Below are positions 21,951 through 34,120 of a stretch of 64,000 bases of DNA, piece by piece; the first letter of the stretch is position 1, and the number at the start of each line of letters is the position of its first letter. Origin of the DNA: Chlorocebus sabaeus (lineage: Eukaryota > Chordata > Mammalia > Primates > Cercopithecidae); NCBI RefSeq assembly GCF_047675955.1, contig NC_132918.1:86195139-86259138 (forward strand). The letters run 5' to 3'. The position numbers and the translations under genes are program-made. Below the pieces are notes generated by a model that saw only the letters and a list, made by a program, of their open reading frames with translations, ran no database searches and had not been told where the DNA came from.

Positions 21951-23599
21951 CATATATACTTAGAAGCCTAGGTAAAGGAAAGGGAAAGATTTTTTAAATA
22001 CCATTCCAAGTTGATTGATTCTACCTTTTATGACAACATGATTTTGAGGAGGTTTGAAGAACAGTTAAGAATAATGCATTAAGCTTTACCTGCTTTACCT
22101 GAGGAATTCAGTTTAGAGCCTCAGGAAAAAACACATACACACACACATACAGACACACACAAAATGGCACACTCAAACGGGAAATTAGAAGAGGGTTTTC
22201 TAAAGCCTTTCTTTTGGCAATACTATGTTTCTGTGTAGGAAAACTGTAACAAATTGCTCACTATCCTAGGACTACTAACAATGAAGCACTGCTACCATCC
22301 TGAGTCTCCTGAGAGTGAAGTGAAGAAATAGTTTTCCAAAGAGAGAGAGAAGTCTACCTGACAGAAACTGTGACCTTCCATCCAGAAAGCCAGCATGTAA
22401 CAATCCTTGAGAAAGACTGAAGAGGAGAACAAAACTCTGACTTCACTCCCCTCACACTCACCAAACTCTTGGAACTGTCTTGCATTGGTTAAACAACCAA
22501 ATGCTGGAAGACAAAGGAGCCAATTGATTCAGCTTGCAAGGTGAGCCTCCCTGAGCAAATTGCAAGTAGAAAAAAGTGGGTAGAGATTCTGGAAGGACAA
22601 ACAGAACATTTCAGCATAAAGACTTTACTTCTTTTAACTGGGAGGATAAGGTTTATGTCAATTTTTTCCATGGTATTCAGATAAAAAATGCATTGTATTA
22701 ATAAATGGAACGTGTTGATTCTGAGCTTCTATTTGATCCCTAATTACAGCCTCTGCCTTCTTTATATCTAATATCTTTTCAAATAAAACTGACAAATCAC
22801 ATTCTCCACTCTCAGATAAAGGATTCTCAGTCACAGATCTTATTTCGTTTTCCCTGAGTTAGAAAATTGGGTTTACAATCTAGTTTCTGGTCAATAAAAA
22901 ATAAGTCATGAATAAATGAGTTTTCTATTCTGCAGCAATTTTCTGACCATGCAATTCTCAGTGTAGCAAAGATGAATTTATTTCTCTGCAAAGCAGAGCC
23001 GAAGAAATACCTGAAGAGTGTCTTCTCTCTTGGCTTCTAGAGAAGCCAGTCCTTTGGTGCCAAATATTACATGACCCTTTTTACCACATCATTAATAAGG
23101 ACAGATGTTTTGAATTGAGGATCACACCGAAGCCAAAATATGCTCTTGACCTTAAAAGACAGGATCAAACTCCACTGGACTATAATGCTTTTTTTTTTTT
23201 TTCATCCAAAGACGTTATTTTGGTGTGCATTATTTCTGTTACAAATCTGTTAAGCAAATTGAAATGCTTTCTTAGTCTCTCTTAGCTAGTTGAATTTGAG
23301 CTCTGTAGCACTATTATCAACTGCTCTTAAGACAGTATAACGTAGATGATATTCTCATCAATGAATTGAACTTTGGGTCTCAGGTTAAAAGGAGGTAGAA
23401 TGCCATGATATATTTTCATAACCTCTTATTTTTATAAAATGCACGTAAAACATGCCAGATAATGGTTCTTCACAGTAAAGTTTGGGGTTTATAATATGTT
23501 TTTATAATCCAGTCTATTTATTTTCCCACTTACACAATCGTGATTTCAAACGTTCAGTTCTCTACTCCCATACCCATCTTCTTGTTCTCAGAAGAGTTA
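21951..23599. other. Single-copy DNA
   Basis: No gene or transposon recognised. It contains a short CA repeat (22131-22161) and a 14-base T run near 23191. Confidence 0.5.
22131..22161. repeat. Short (CA)n tract
   Basis: Interrupted ACACATACACACACACAT-type run of about 30 bases. Confidence 0.8.
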
Positions 23600-23639
23600 A
23601 GAGATGCCTGAAGAGCTCCACTTAGATGTCACATTGGTA

Positions 23640-23785
23640 CATAAATTTTTTTATTTCTTCTTTAAATATTCCTTTCCTCTGAGATTTTCTGCTTCATTAA
23701 ACGGCGTATCTATCATCCAGTTTCCAAAGCAGAAATCTGGGAGTTTATTGAATTACCACTATTCATTACACATCCCACCCCATTT
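23640..23785 (+). mobile_element. L2 fragment, 5' piece
   Basis: Weak L2 reverse-transcriptase similarity: TATCATCCAGTTTCCAAAGC (23711-23730), then CAGAAATCTGGGAG, corresponds to the conserved tract ending in NLGV in L2. It continues as L2 after an unrelated 340-base insert. Confidence 0.45.
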
Positions 23786-24125
23786 GCAATTGCCATAGAT
23801 TGGGCTCCCTAAGAAGCAAACTCTGAAGCACAAAGTAGTATACAGAAGTTTACTAGGAAGTACCCTTGGGATCAACAGCTGTGGAAGGGGGAAAATAAGC
23901 AGTATTGGGTAAAGGGAGAAGTTGAGTTGAGATGCATTCTCAATGGAAGCCTCAGCTAATCCCACGGTTATTCCTGAAAAGACAGTTATAACTTCATGAT
24001 GATTAGTCATTCAATATGTGCCACTCCAGGATGGTGTGCAATCTCAGGAAAGAGATTTTTCCAGCTAAAGGTGAGGCTTTTTAGCAGCAACATTCCCTGA
24101 AGTGTGAATTCGATTAATACGGCAT
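23786..24125. other. Unidentified insert between L2 pieces
   Basis: The flanks are successive parts of an L2, so these 340 bases look like an insertion. They include GGGCTCCCTAAGAAGCAAAC and AGTTTACTAGGAAGTACCC, a style seen in some LTRs, but I cannot name a family. Confidence 0.4.
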
Positions 24126-24740
24126 CCGCTGCACCAATAAATCATCTTATCCTATCGTTTCATTTCTTAAATTGTCCTCAAGTCAATCCACTACTTTGTA
24201 TCTCTACTTCTACTATCCTAGTTCAAGTCATTAACATCTTTCCCATAATGTCAACTTTATAAAGGGTGTCACTGTATCCAGTATGTTTCTCTTGTAATTC
24301 ATTTTCTGCCCAGGTGTGTAATCTTTATAAATCACTTATTGAACTATCTCTCTCTGCTTAAAACTCCTATTGCTGTTATCATAAAACATCAGTTCCTTAT
24401 TATGACCAGTAATGCTCTAAAAATCTTTTCTCTGCATGCCTCTTCTTTAATATCCTGAAACCACTTATCTCCCCTCAAGCTATCCTCTGGCAATAACTGC
24501 CTTCCGTGAGTCTCTAAATGTTGGTTATATACATCGCTTATCATTTATCTTTATGTCCTCTATCATCAAACTTTCCCACAAAAAAAAGAAAAGAACTTTC
24601 CTGTTATAAAAATGTTTTACAATTTTCTACCACTATTAGTTTAATTTGTACAAATGACTTGCTAAATAGTCTCATAAAGACAGAATCAACATGGCCCAGT
24701 ATATGGCACATGTTAATAAATGTTAATAAATTTGTCGATT
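24126..24740 (+). mobile_element. L2 LINE 3' fragment
   Basis: Sense L2 with the blocks in order: CTACTATCCTAGTTCAAGTC (24211-24230), ATCTCTCTCTGCTTAAAACT (24346-24365), and the 3' end CAGTATATGGCACATGTTAA followed by AATAAATG repeats near 24720-24735. Confidence 0.7.
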
Positions 24741-24745
24741 GAATG

Positions 24746-25112
24746 TATGAGTCTCATCTAAAGTAATTGCCTAAGTTGATACATGAGACTATGCCAACCT
24801 TTCTGAATCATTGATAAGTGCAATGCAATAATATGTCCATCCTAATTTGATAACTTTTTAAGCTTTTCATTTTTCGGCAGGAAAATTAAGCCAATTTATA
24901 ATAATGGCTTATAACAGTGTGTCCTCAGGTAGACTTCTGTTTGTACGTCAATATATTATCTACTGCAGAAGGTTGACTGAATGGTATTTTTACATTGTAA
25001 AGACTTATAATTTTACATCTTCTTCAATAACCATAATTAAAAGATCACACTGGAATAATATGCAAAAATACTGCTGTGAAGAAAAGTAGAAACAGTGAAC
25101 TCATTTTGGAAA
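24746..25112. other. Single-copy AT-rich DNA
   Basis: Nothing recognised. A 61-aa open frame (24904-25089) has no motif. Confidence 0.5.
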
Positions 25113-25592
25113 TGTATCAGTTTTCTACTATGCCCTGTGAAACTTAAAGGCTTAAAACAATACAAATTCATCATTCTTTAGTTCGATAGGTCAGGAGTCA
25201 GACATCAATCACACTGAGCTAAAATTAAGGTATTCGGCGTGGCTGTGTTTATTTCTCGAAGCTCTTGGGTGTTGCCTTGCCATTTCCAATTTCCACAGGC
25301 CTTGTACAGTCTTTGGCTCACAGGCCCTTCTTCTACCCTCAAAGCCAGCAACACCAAGTTAATTCATTCTTACATTGTATCTCTCTGACTAGGCACATCT
25401 GGGAAAAATTCTCTGTTTTTAACAGCTCACAATTAATTTAGACCCTCCCAGAGAATCCAGGACAATCTCTAATTATAGTCTGTGCCCCTAATCAAGTTTG
25501 CAAAATAGTTTTTGACATGTAAAATAAATATTTACAAGTTTCATAAGATTATGGTATCAGCATCTTTCAGTGGTCATTATTTTACCTAATAC
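25113..25592 (-). mobile_element. MLT1-type MaLR LTR
   Basis: Antisense MLT1 LTR, older form. Blocks in order: TGTATCAGTTTTCTAC, GGCTTAAAACAATACAAATTC, GGTCAGGAGTCAGACATCA, CACTGAGCTAAAATTAAGG, TCCAGGACAATCTCTAATT, and an end near TCATTATTTTACC. Confidence 0.8.
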
Positions 25593-26042
25593 TACCTGAG
25601 GTGGTTCTTAGAAAGATAGTCTAGTAATATTAATTTATTAATATTTTAATGATCAAAGAATTTTTAATTTAGAGATTTTTTAGTCAAATATTTAAAGTAA
25701 CATTTAAACAAGTAACATTTGAACAAATAAGTATATATAAATATATTTATTTTTATATACTATAAATAAATACATATATTTACAGTATATGTAAATTTTA
25801 TGCTAACATATACTGTTGACTTCAAATTATAGGAGATCCTCGTTATCCAAAGTACTTAAAACTAATCCTTTTAAGGGGGAAACATACACTAGTAAATAAT
25901 AAAAATTAAATTTAACTAATAATTTATCTTTTAAAAATATCTAAACTTCATTCGAATTTATTTCATTTCCAATTTAACGATGTGAACTATACTTGTAATT
26001 ATATGGTAGTTCTTAGAATTAAAAAATGAAGCAAGTATCATG
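25593..26042. other. AT-rich single-copy DNA
   Basis: Contains a strongly AT-biased block (25712-25800) of TATATAAATA runs. No gene. Confidence 0.5.
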
Positions 26043-26348
26043 CTTTTGTTTGTTTGTTTGTTTGTTTGTTTGTTTAGGCAGAGTCGCACTCTGTCACCTA
26101 GGCTGGAGTGCAGTGGTGTGTGGTCTCAGCTCACTGAAACCTCTGCCTCCCAGATTCAAGCAATTCTCCTGCCTCAGTCTCCTGAGTAGCTGGGATTACA
26201 GGCACGCGTCACCACACCCGGCTAATTTTTGTGTTTTTAGGAGAGATGGGGTTTCACCATGTTGGCCAGGCTGGTCTCGAACTCCTGACCTCAAGTGATC
26301 TGCCTACCTCGGCCTCTCAAAGTGCTAGGATTACAAGCATGAACCACC
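26043..26348 (-). mobile_element. Alu with (TTTG)n tail
   Basis: Antisense Alu whose A tail has become eight TTTG units. It reads through to GAACCACC but lacks the last few bases of the Alu 5' end. Confidence 0.93.
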
Positions 26349-26449
26349 AAAAAATTAAAAGTAATTTTTCAGCAAAATTGTACTATAGCATGATACAACA
26401 TGCTGTACATTGACCCCTCAAAGTAGTATAAGAGAGAACACCATCTTGC

Positions 26450-28860
26450 TAATTAATACCCCATTTCTGATTAAGGCATATTAGTTAATTTAGATAAATA
26501 TTTCTTCTAAAAATAACTAGAGAAGCTAGAAGAGGTAGAGAGGTAGACGTGTAGATAGATAGACAGATAGATCCACTGGAGAGTTTTTGGCAAGCTAACA
26601 AAATAATGAAAAATTGCCTGTTTGATGTAAGAAAAATAAAAATGAGGCTGTGGGCAGTGATCCCAATATTTGAAACACTTTGCCTATGGGGCTATCTGCC
26701 AAAAGCTACTAAGAGAAAGATAATCTGAGTCACACTTATGACAACCTTATAAGGCTGAACGGATAAAAATTAGAATTGAGGACTTGCTAACATGTCAGGT
26801 TGCTGGTAAAGCTCTGCATATTTTTGGTTCAAATTTGGAAACAATATATCCCAGGAGAAAGTGTGAACTGGATGAATATAGACTGGTACTTTCAGGGACT
26901 ACAGATCAACTTCAAATAATCTTCAAATCATCTCAAAAAGTTTTCAATAAACATAAACCAAAACAGTCAGCAACACATAAAGACAAGACTACATGAAGGA
27001 AATGTAGCAGAAACAAAATAAAATAGAAGCTTATTCACAGGAGCTATAAGTATTAGAGTTGCCAGACCCGCTCTGTGTAACAGAGAAAAAAATCTGGAAC
27101 TGAAAAATATAAAAACTGAAATTGATAATTGAATGATAAGATTTAACATAAGCTTATGTCTGTAAGTTTAGACATAATGTCTATAAGTTTAGAGATAGCT
27201 GAAAAAATAATCAATGATCTTGAAGATGAGTCAGAAGGAAACATACTAATTAGTCATGGAGGAAAAAGAATGGAAAAGACAAAATAATTGAGTAAAACAT
27301 TTAAGATATAGTGAGACAGTCTTACATAAGTATAATTGGAATCTCAGAAAAAAAAAAAAAATGAGAAAGAAGGAGCACCAATATGTAAATACATACAAGA
27401 TGAAAATTATCCAATGATGAAAGACAAAAACATTCAAGAAATCCTTTGAGATAAAAGCAAACTGTTTTGTATTTTGTATCTTTACTAATAATCCTATAAA
27501 TATGAGACAATAACAGTATGTAAAAGAAGCTAAAAACACACAAGAAAATCAAAAGTGCAACGATTTGACAGAAAGCTAAATGCTCAAAGAAATAATACTT
27601 TTTAAGTGTTATCTTTATAATGCTGAAGTAAAATAAATATGAATCAGAATTCCATACTAAGAAAAATAATAAAATAAGGATCTCAAGTAACATATGTGAA
27701 ATAAATTTATCTTCATATTAATAAAATTTGAGAATTTTTCCCAACAGACAAAATGAATTACAAGGAGTATTTTTCAAGAAGGAAAAGAATCTCAGATGAA
27801 AAATCAGAAATGTATGAGAAATAAAGATCAATAAAAGCAATCAATATCAGGATGAATATAAACAAACATTGACTATACAAAATAATTACACAGTTTTAGG
27901 AATAATGTATGACATATAATACATAGTACATATATAATATATGTAGAAAGAGAATTAAAATATATTACAACAATAAAAACAACAGCTAGAAATGTAGGAG
28001 TAAAAAGATTTAAAATGTTATAAATTCCTTGTATTTTATAAGCATAATGTAAAAACACCAACTAATATTACATTAGTCAAGAATATTGTATTCCCAAAGT
28101 AATACAAAGAGATTAATAAAAAACTTTTACTTACGAGGGGAGAAAATAGAACCAAATAAACGTGTATCTACACAAAAGATTATGAATATGAGGAATAAGA
28201 AAAGAGAGAGGATGGATAAATAGAAATCAAAATAGAAACATGATACATTTAAATATAAATATATCAATAATTATATTACTTACAACTAGACTAATTAAAA
28301 GAAATATGTAACTGACTTTTAAAAATGATACGAGACTTACAAAGATGTCTAAACTATTTAAGAATACAATAAAGTTGAGGTTAAAGACTGGAAAAAGTGG
28401 TAGAATATGAACAATAACTGAAAAAAAGCTGTTAAGTCTACCAGTATTAAAGTAAACTTTAATATAAAACATTATTATCAGAAATAAAGACAGATACATC
28501 AAATGGTAAAACATTAATCCATCAGGCTTGTAGCGTATAAAGATATAAAAGACATATTTGTATATACCTAATGCCACTGTCTCAAAATGTATGAGAAAAC
28601 AATAGATAAATCCATATAGAGGGATATCTCAATACAGCTTAATCATGTACTAATAGAAAAAGCAGAAAAAAAAAAACAGTAAGGGTAGAGAAAATTTGAA
28701 CTATGACTAACAAACTTGATCCAATTGAAATATGTGTCACGCTGTGCCCTACACCTGCGTAATGCACATTCTTTCAAGAAACACATGGAATATTCATAGA
28801 CAATGACTAGCCAAAATAATTTAGTGTACATGTCTTGACACATTCTACTAGAGTTGAAGA
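26450..28860 (+). mobile_element. L1M LINE, AT-rich and decayed
   Basis: Sense L1M-like sequence. ORF1 and inter-ORF parts are guessed from composition and order. The surest part is at 28450-28830, where ACATATTTGTATATACCTA and TTTCAAGAAACACATGGAATA (28772 on) match the L1M endonuclease region of ORF2. Antisense open frames of 97-123 aa in this part are AT-rich shadows. The left limit is uncertain. Confidence 0.55.
26551..26572. repeat. Short (GATA)n tract
   Basis: About five GATA/GACA units. Confidence 0.75.
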
Positions 28861-29375
28861 AAGTAATACCTTATAACAAAGCAATTCCACTCAGTATGTA
28901 TCAAAATATATATATACATATATGCACCAAAAGATATGCAAAATTGTTCATAGCAGCAGTATTCACAATGGCCAAGAACTGGGAAAATCCCAACTGTTCA
29001 TCAACCAAAGAGTGAATATTTAACTGTCAGCATATTTATACAATGGAATACTACATGGTAATGAAAATAAATCACAGCTACACATACCAACATATTAGAA
29101 TATCACTCACCTAACACTAATCACAAGAACTCAGTCAGATACATACTATATGTTTCCATGTTCAAGAAAGTTTTAAAAATAAACGGTAATGAAGGCAAAA
29201 GTAAAGGGTAATATTACAGATTAATATATTGTTATGTTTGTTGAAAGGGAAGGGACAGTGAGGGGGCATGAAACAGATGTTGGCAGCATTCCGTCTCTGG
29301 AACTGAGTCATGATTACATAGGTGTTCTTTGTGAGAGTTGACCTCTGCAAATATGTTTTCTCTATGTCTTTCCCA
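28861..29375 (+). mobile_element. L1M LINE, ORF2 end and 3' UTR
   Basis: Sense L1M: AAAGCAATTCCACTCAGTAT (28878-28897), TTCATAGCAGCAGTATTCAC (28949-28968), ATACAATGGAATACTACATG (29038-29057). It follows ORF2 endonuclease sequence directly, so the reverse-transcriptase part between them is missing. That means either a large deletion or two neighbouring copies. Confidence 0.75.
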
Positions 29376-29474
29376 TATGTGGGCTATAAATTAGATTATA
29401 TATGGGGATGTATAATTATATATGTATACATATACATGTGCCTATACAGATGTATATTTATACATTGTGTGTAT
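29376..29474. repeat. AT-rich (TATG)n-like tract
   Basis: Runs of ATATATG and TATACAT without a gene. Confidence 0.7.
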
Positions 29475-29756
29475 GGATGATCCTCAACATATGATGGAGT
29501 TACATCCCAGTAAAGTGATAAGTTGAAAATATTCTACGTCAAAAATGCATTTAATACACTTGAACTACCAATAAGCATATCTTGGCCTAGCCTACCTTAA
29601 ATGTGCTCTTACATTAGCCTACAGTTGGGCAAAATCATCTAACACAAAGCCTACTTTATTATTCAAAGTATAGTTTCACTGAATATGTATTGCTTTCACA
29701 CCATCGTACAGTTGAAAAATCAATAAGTTGAACTATTGCAAGTCAAGGCTCATCTG
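29475..29756. mobile_element. Tigger-type MITE, MER2-like
   Basis: The ends are inverted repeats (GATGATCCTCAACATATGATGG at left; complement GATGAGCCTTGACTTGCAAT at right). Internal CCTAGCCTACCTTAAATGTG and TTGGGCAAAATCATCTAACA match a MER2-like non-autonomous Tigger as I remember it. Family name tentative; orientation not assigned. Confidence 0.7.
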
Positions 29757-29804
29757 TGTGTGTGTGGCGGGGGGAGTCAGAAATTAGAGTATGAAAAATG
29801 TATA

Positions 29805-30148
29805 CAGATTAAGAATCTCTAATCCAAAAAATCCAAAATTCTAAATACTCCCAAATTCTACACTTTTTGAGCACCAAGATGAAGCTACAGTGGGTAACTC
29901 CACACTTGGCCTGGGCCTCATGTGACCAGTCACAGTTAAAATGCAAATTCACAAGACACCGTTCATTCTGTGTCTCCAAGGGAAACAAATTACCTTCAGG
30001 CTATGTGTATAAGGTGTACATAAAACATACGTGAATTTTATGGTTAGACTTTGATCCCATCCCCAAGATACACAGATATTCCAAAATCCAAAAACTAATC
30101 TGAAGCACTTCTGGCCACAAACATTTCAGATAAGGGATACTTAACTTG
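29805..30148. mobile_element. Tigger-type MITE, second family
   Basis: Imperfect inverted ends of about 26 bases (CAGATTAAGAATCTCTAATCC at 29805; complement CAAGTTAAGTATCCCTTATC at the right end) flanked on both sides by TA (29803-29804, 30149-30150), the target of Tc1/mariner transposons. The TATGTGTATAAGGTGTACAT stretch (30003-30022) is typical of this group. I do not name the family. Confidence 0.75.
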
Positions 30149-30539
30149 TATCTAGTCAGATATTGAAGTATTAAAAATTCTAACCTCATTTCTGTAGTTG
30201 AATGCAATGTACTATGAAGTCCCTCTGACGACTGATAACAGACAGCACTTGACCTTCACAAATAAAGGTATTTCATTCTCTTCTTTTTTAAAATAGTCTA
30301 TTTTGGGTAGTTAGACTGGATGTAGCACCAGCTGTCCTTCTTTGGCTCGGATGCCTCCTCAACAGAGCATTCAGAGTCTCCTCTAAATTAACATTGAACA
30401 AAAATTTCACGGATATAATACTGAACTAGTGTTAAAATAGTAAGCTTGATAACACACCTACATAACTGAGTTGTTCCTTTATGTCAGCTATTCATATGTA
30501 TCTGTTCCATTTCCCCAAATCAGCATTCTTTTCCTTAAA

Positions 30540-30640
30540 GGCAAGATTCATATCTAACTCTTAGTTTTTGTTGTTTCTACTCCCTAAAATAATATACTCC
30601 ACAAACCGGGCATTCACTAAATTTTTGTGAATACTAACCA
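30540..30640 (+). mobile_element. L2 3' end, short
   Basis: Weak match to the L2 3' terminus: GGCAAGATTCATATCTAACT, then GGGCATTCACTAAATTTTTG. Confidence 0.4.
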
Positions 30641-30663
30641 TAGTCATATGCTATTAAGGCAAA

Positions 30664-30769
30664 ATAAGTTGGTGTAAAAGTAATTGCAATTTTTGCCATT
30701 AGTGTTAAATGGCAAAACCATGACTTTTAAATGGCAAAAACCACAATTACTTTTGTACTAACCTGATAA
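30664..30769. mobile_element. MADE1 MITE (Hsmar1-derived)
   Basis: Near-palindromic element: GTTGGTGTAAAAGTAATTGC (30668-30687) pairs with the complement of CAATTACTTTTGTACTAACC (30744-30763). It has an extra ~20 bases in the middle compared with the 80-bp consensus, including a repeated AAATGGCAAAA. MADE1 copies are the source of the primate miR-548 microRNA family, and the arms here resemble both miR-548 strands. No evidence of expression. Confidence 0.9.
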
Positions 30770-31599
30770 TATCTTCATTTTGCAAGAAAAGAAAAGAAAA
30801 TTAAATAAATTAAACTACTCATAGGCACACAGAGAGGAAATGAGAGTTAGTATTTAAATAAAGTGTGATTCCAAAACTAAGACTCTAACTTCCAAGCTCT
30901 GCACCTTCCCTAAATAAAAACATTATTTTAGATTAACCTGAAGGTTCATTAGACTTTTTGTGTGCACTTTTTGTGTAATTTCACTGCTCCCAGTGCCCAG
31001 GCCAAAATTGCTGGTGCCCATGCAGAAGATGGCATGATGCCCATGTGTTGACAGAGTTGTCCATAAATGCTAAAGCATGACATATTTCTCTTCTTTTATC
31101 TTGACCCATTTGCTGGACATTGTTGCCCACTTGGGCTACTGTGTTTACCACAATCATGAATTGCATATACACTGTATGCTATATGTCTTTAACAGAGACT
31201 TAAGACTCAGATCTTTCTTTCTTCTTTTTTTCCTCTCCTTAGGACCTAAGTACATGTCTGCAAAAGGAGAGCCAAATAAAATTCTCTCTTCCAATGGAAT
31301 ATGGACTCATTTTTTATACATCTCAACCTACCCTACTACTTGGAATTATTTCCCAGAAAGCTCTTTGTTGTCTCGTACATAGAAATTCCAGATAATTCTC
31401 CAATGTGGAGCCTCCAGGCATGTCCAAACATCTAAATCCTCTAGGGAGAATTAATGCCAAAATCTGTGACCCCCTAATATATAAAAATCAAGTTTGTGTT
31501 TCCACCAAAAAAAAAGGAAATTTAACATTGCATCATGTTAATTATTTTAGTCACCTTACAAAAATCATTATTTATGTGTCTCTTTCTCTCACTGGTAGA
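30770..31599. other. Single-copy DNA
   Basis: No repeat recognised apart from a weak MIR-like part near 30810-30905. A 101-aa open frame spans 31077-31382; see rejected items. Confidence 0.5.
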
Positions 31600-31705
31600 T
31601 TTCGGAAGAGTAGAATTTTCATTCTGAGTTTTCTAATCACTTTCTAAGCCCTTAACACAGTGCCTAGTACAAATAAGCATTTAGTTACCGTTTGTTGTTC
31701 AAATT
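31600..31705 (+). mobile_element. L2 3' end, short
   Basis: TAACACAGTGCCTAGTACAA (31652-31671) is the usual L2 3' terminal block. Confidence 0.45.
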
Positions 31706-32959
31706 TGCATAAAAATGGAGTAACAAGTCAAAAGATGTAAAGGAAAATCTAATGCTGTGTTCATATTATTAAGGCTAATCATTGTGCTCTAGTTTATTCA
31801 AAATAACCAAGATAATTTTCCTGATTCTACTCTGCCTTTCATGTATTAACAAGTAAAAAGAGAATCCTAAAGATCACTCCCTGTAGTACGTGTGGAAATA
31901 TTTCCTTAAACTATTACATTTGCAAGGTTTTCCACTTCTACACTAAGATTTGGTAGCTGATGGAGCACATAGGGCCAGTAATAGCCATTGCTAATGGCAA
32001 CATATCTTGAGGACAAACAGGAGGGAGATCCTGGGAAGCAGCATGGAGAAAATTGTAGAGTTACAGGGAGGATATCAAACTAAAAATAGAATAATTTAGA
32101 AATCACCATCTTTCTTTGAATGGATATCCTGGCAGTCAAAGTCCCCAAACAGAAACTGCTTGAGCCAAAACTTCCTTTGAAACCACTTCTATTCCATGGA
32201 AACTAATTTTTAAAATGCTCAGTGGTTTGGGAACATGAAGAGTCAGTTTACAAATCATCATCTACTTCGTGAAAAGAAAAAGAAAAAGAAATCATCAAGG
32301 ACTCAGATTTTAAAACCATATAACGAAGTTAAACGTTAAGTCATGTGACAAATTAGAGGGACACCAGAGTAATTTCAACACAGTTAAATCATCAGCCTTC
32401 AGGCCTCATAGTGATTATACTCTCAGCTTACATACATCTCTGCATTACTGTGGTGTCTTAATAACATCTGTTAAAAATCCTGACATGTTAGTAATGTGAG
32501 GAGAAGACATCCCTCAGTGTACCTATGCCAATAAGCAAATGTCTGTTCTAGTTACTGAGGTTTTAGTCTTTTGGACTATATATAGCTCACACTTCTCTAA
32601 TCTCTGTACTTCAGAATGGCGTATATTTGATAGCTCAAAGAGAATAAGCCAGCTGTGATTATTAACTCTACCTGGTTAACGTGTTGATGTAAAGGCCTGG
32701 GTCTATTATAAAATTTTCTAATAATAGACATGAAGTGAATGTGAGTTAAATCTGAACATGATAGGGGAACTGCATTATTTTAATCTTAAATATACTACAT
32801 CCATCTTGTTACTTATTGAGATAGTATTTTTTAAATTTTTCTAACTTCAAGATTGAAAGATTATGTCCCCAATTATCTCATATTCTGCTTAAGTATAACA
32901 CTTACTTCCAGAACATGCAATTTTATACAGAAATGCCTTTGCATGTAGTGTTTACTCAT
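31706..32959. other. Single-copy DNA
   Basis: AT-rich, no gene or clear repeat seen. Confidence 0.5.
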
Positions 32960-33250
32960 CCCTTAATATTTTTACACACTCTTCAAGTCTTAATTCAAAT
33001 AATCCTCCTTTATGAAACCTGTCCCCACTCTCCCAGATAGAGGCAGTTAGACTGCTTTCTTCATGTGCTTACGGGATTGACAGCAGCCTTTGTGCTTGAT
33101 ATAACATGCTTATTTTTCTACCTCTTGTCTCAGAATGCATTTCTTAGGAGTAAGAGTAACATGTCTTGCTCTTTTTAGGGCTCTAATGTTTAGCACGCTT
33201 CTGAAACATAGCTGAGAAAAATAGTGATCTGTTAAATGAGGCAACCTGCC
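32960..33250 (+). mobile_element. L2 3' region
   Basis: Sense L2 tail: ACTCTTCAAGTCTTAATTCA (32979-32998), TCCTTTATGAAACCTGTCCC (33006-33025), and a decayed end near 33240. Confidence 0.55.
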
Positions 33251-34054
33251 TTCTACATCTTACCTCCTATAATCCCTCACTCCAGGACCACATATGCATT
33301 TTATTATGCATCAGACAGAGAGAACTTTCACTATCAAAAAACAAACTTTCACATTTTTAGTTGCAATAGTTTTGTTCAAAGATTTGTATCAGCCTACATT
33401 GCTCATCTCCTGGATGAGACGGAAGATATTCATAGTATATAATGTGGAAGAGTTGTTCTCTGTTGTATTTTTAAAAACTCCTGAGAACTGTCTCAGCTGC
33501 CAGAACATCTACCAGAGTATCTTCATTTACGTCACAACCCAGTCCTATTTTAACTTTCAAATCTGGAGAAACTAAGCATTTGTTTCTCTTTGTGTTCATG
33601 TGTCTGATACTTTCCAATGCACAAATTATCTGAGAATAAGAGAATAATTTATTATTCAAACTTCAAGACAATCTCTGTACTTTATTGGATATGTGATATG
33701 AACCTGGTCACTTCACTTTGTCTCAAGCCCTCAAATAGAAAAGTATGATAATGATAATGACCATCTAAAAACATAGCTATCTATAGAGTCCAACTGGATG
33801 TGGAACTGTGATGATAGTCACCACCTTATGCATTTACTTTTGCATTACATACAATATTAGTATTAATCATCCCTGTAGCCTTACAGAATATGTATTGGTA
33901 TCTACCTTGTACAGAAAATTTACCCAAAGTCGTGGTTGTGTGTGTGTATTGGCACAGAGGATTAGGGAAACCATGACTAGTACAGTAATCTGGCCAATTA
34001 GTTGAAATGTGATGAGGGAACAACTGGAATGTGATAGGGAAATAGGACCACTCC
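33251..34054. other. Single-copy DNA
   Basis: Two overlapping sense frames (68 and 93 aa, 33236-33575) carry no motif. Nothing else recognised. Confidence 0.5.
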
Positions 34055-34063
34055 GTTATTTGG

Positions 34064-34064
<1 letters not shown>

Positions 34065-34120
<56 letters not shown>

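Noticed and set aside
27246..28577. Series of antisense hydrophobic open frames (97-123 aa)
   Set aside because: AT-rich antisense L1M sequence reads as F/L/I/Y-rich peptide by composition; no signal of a membrane protein gene.
31077..31382. 101-aa sense open frame with a fine splice-acceptor-like tract just inside it (ends 31242)
   Set aside because: No family motif, no paired donor or promoter, and pyrimidine tracts before AG are common. Not enough for an exon.
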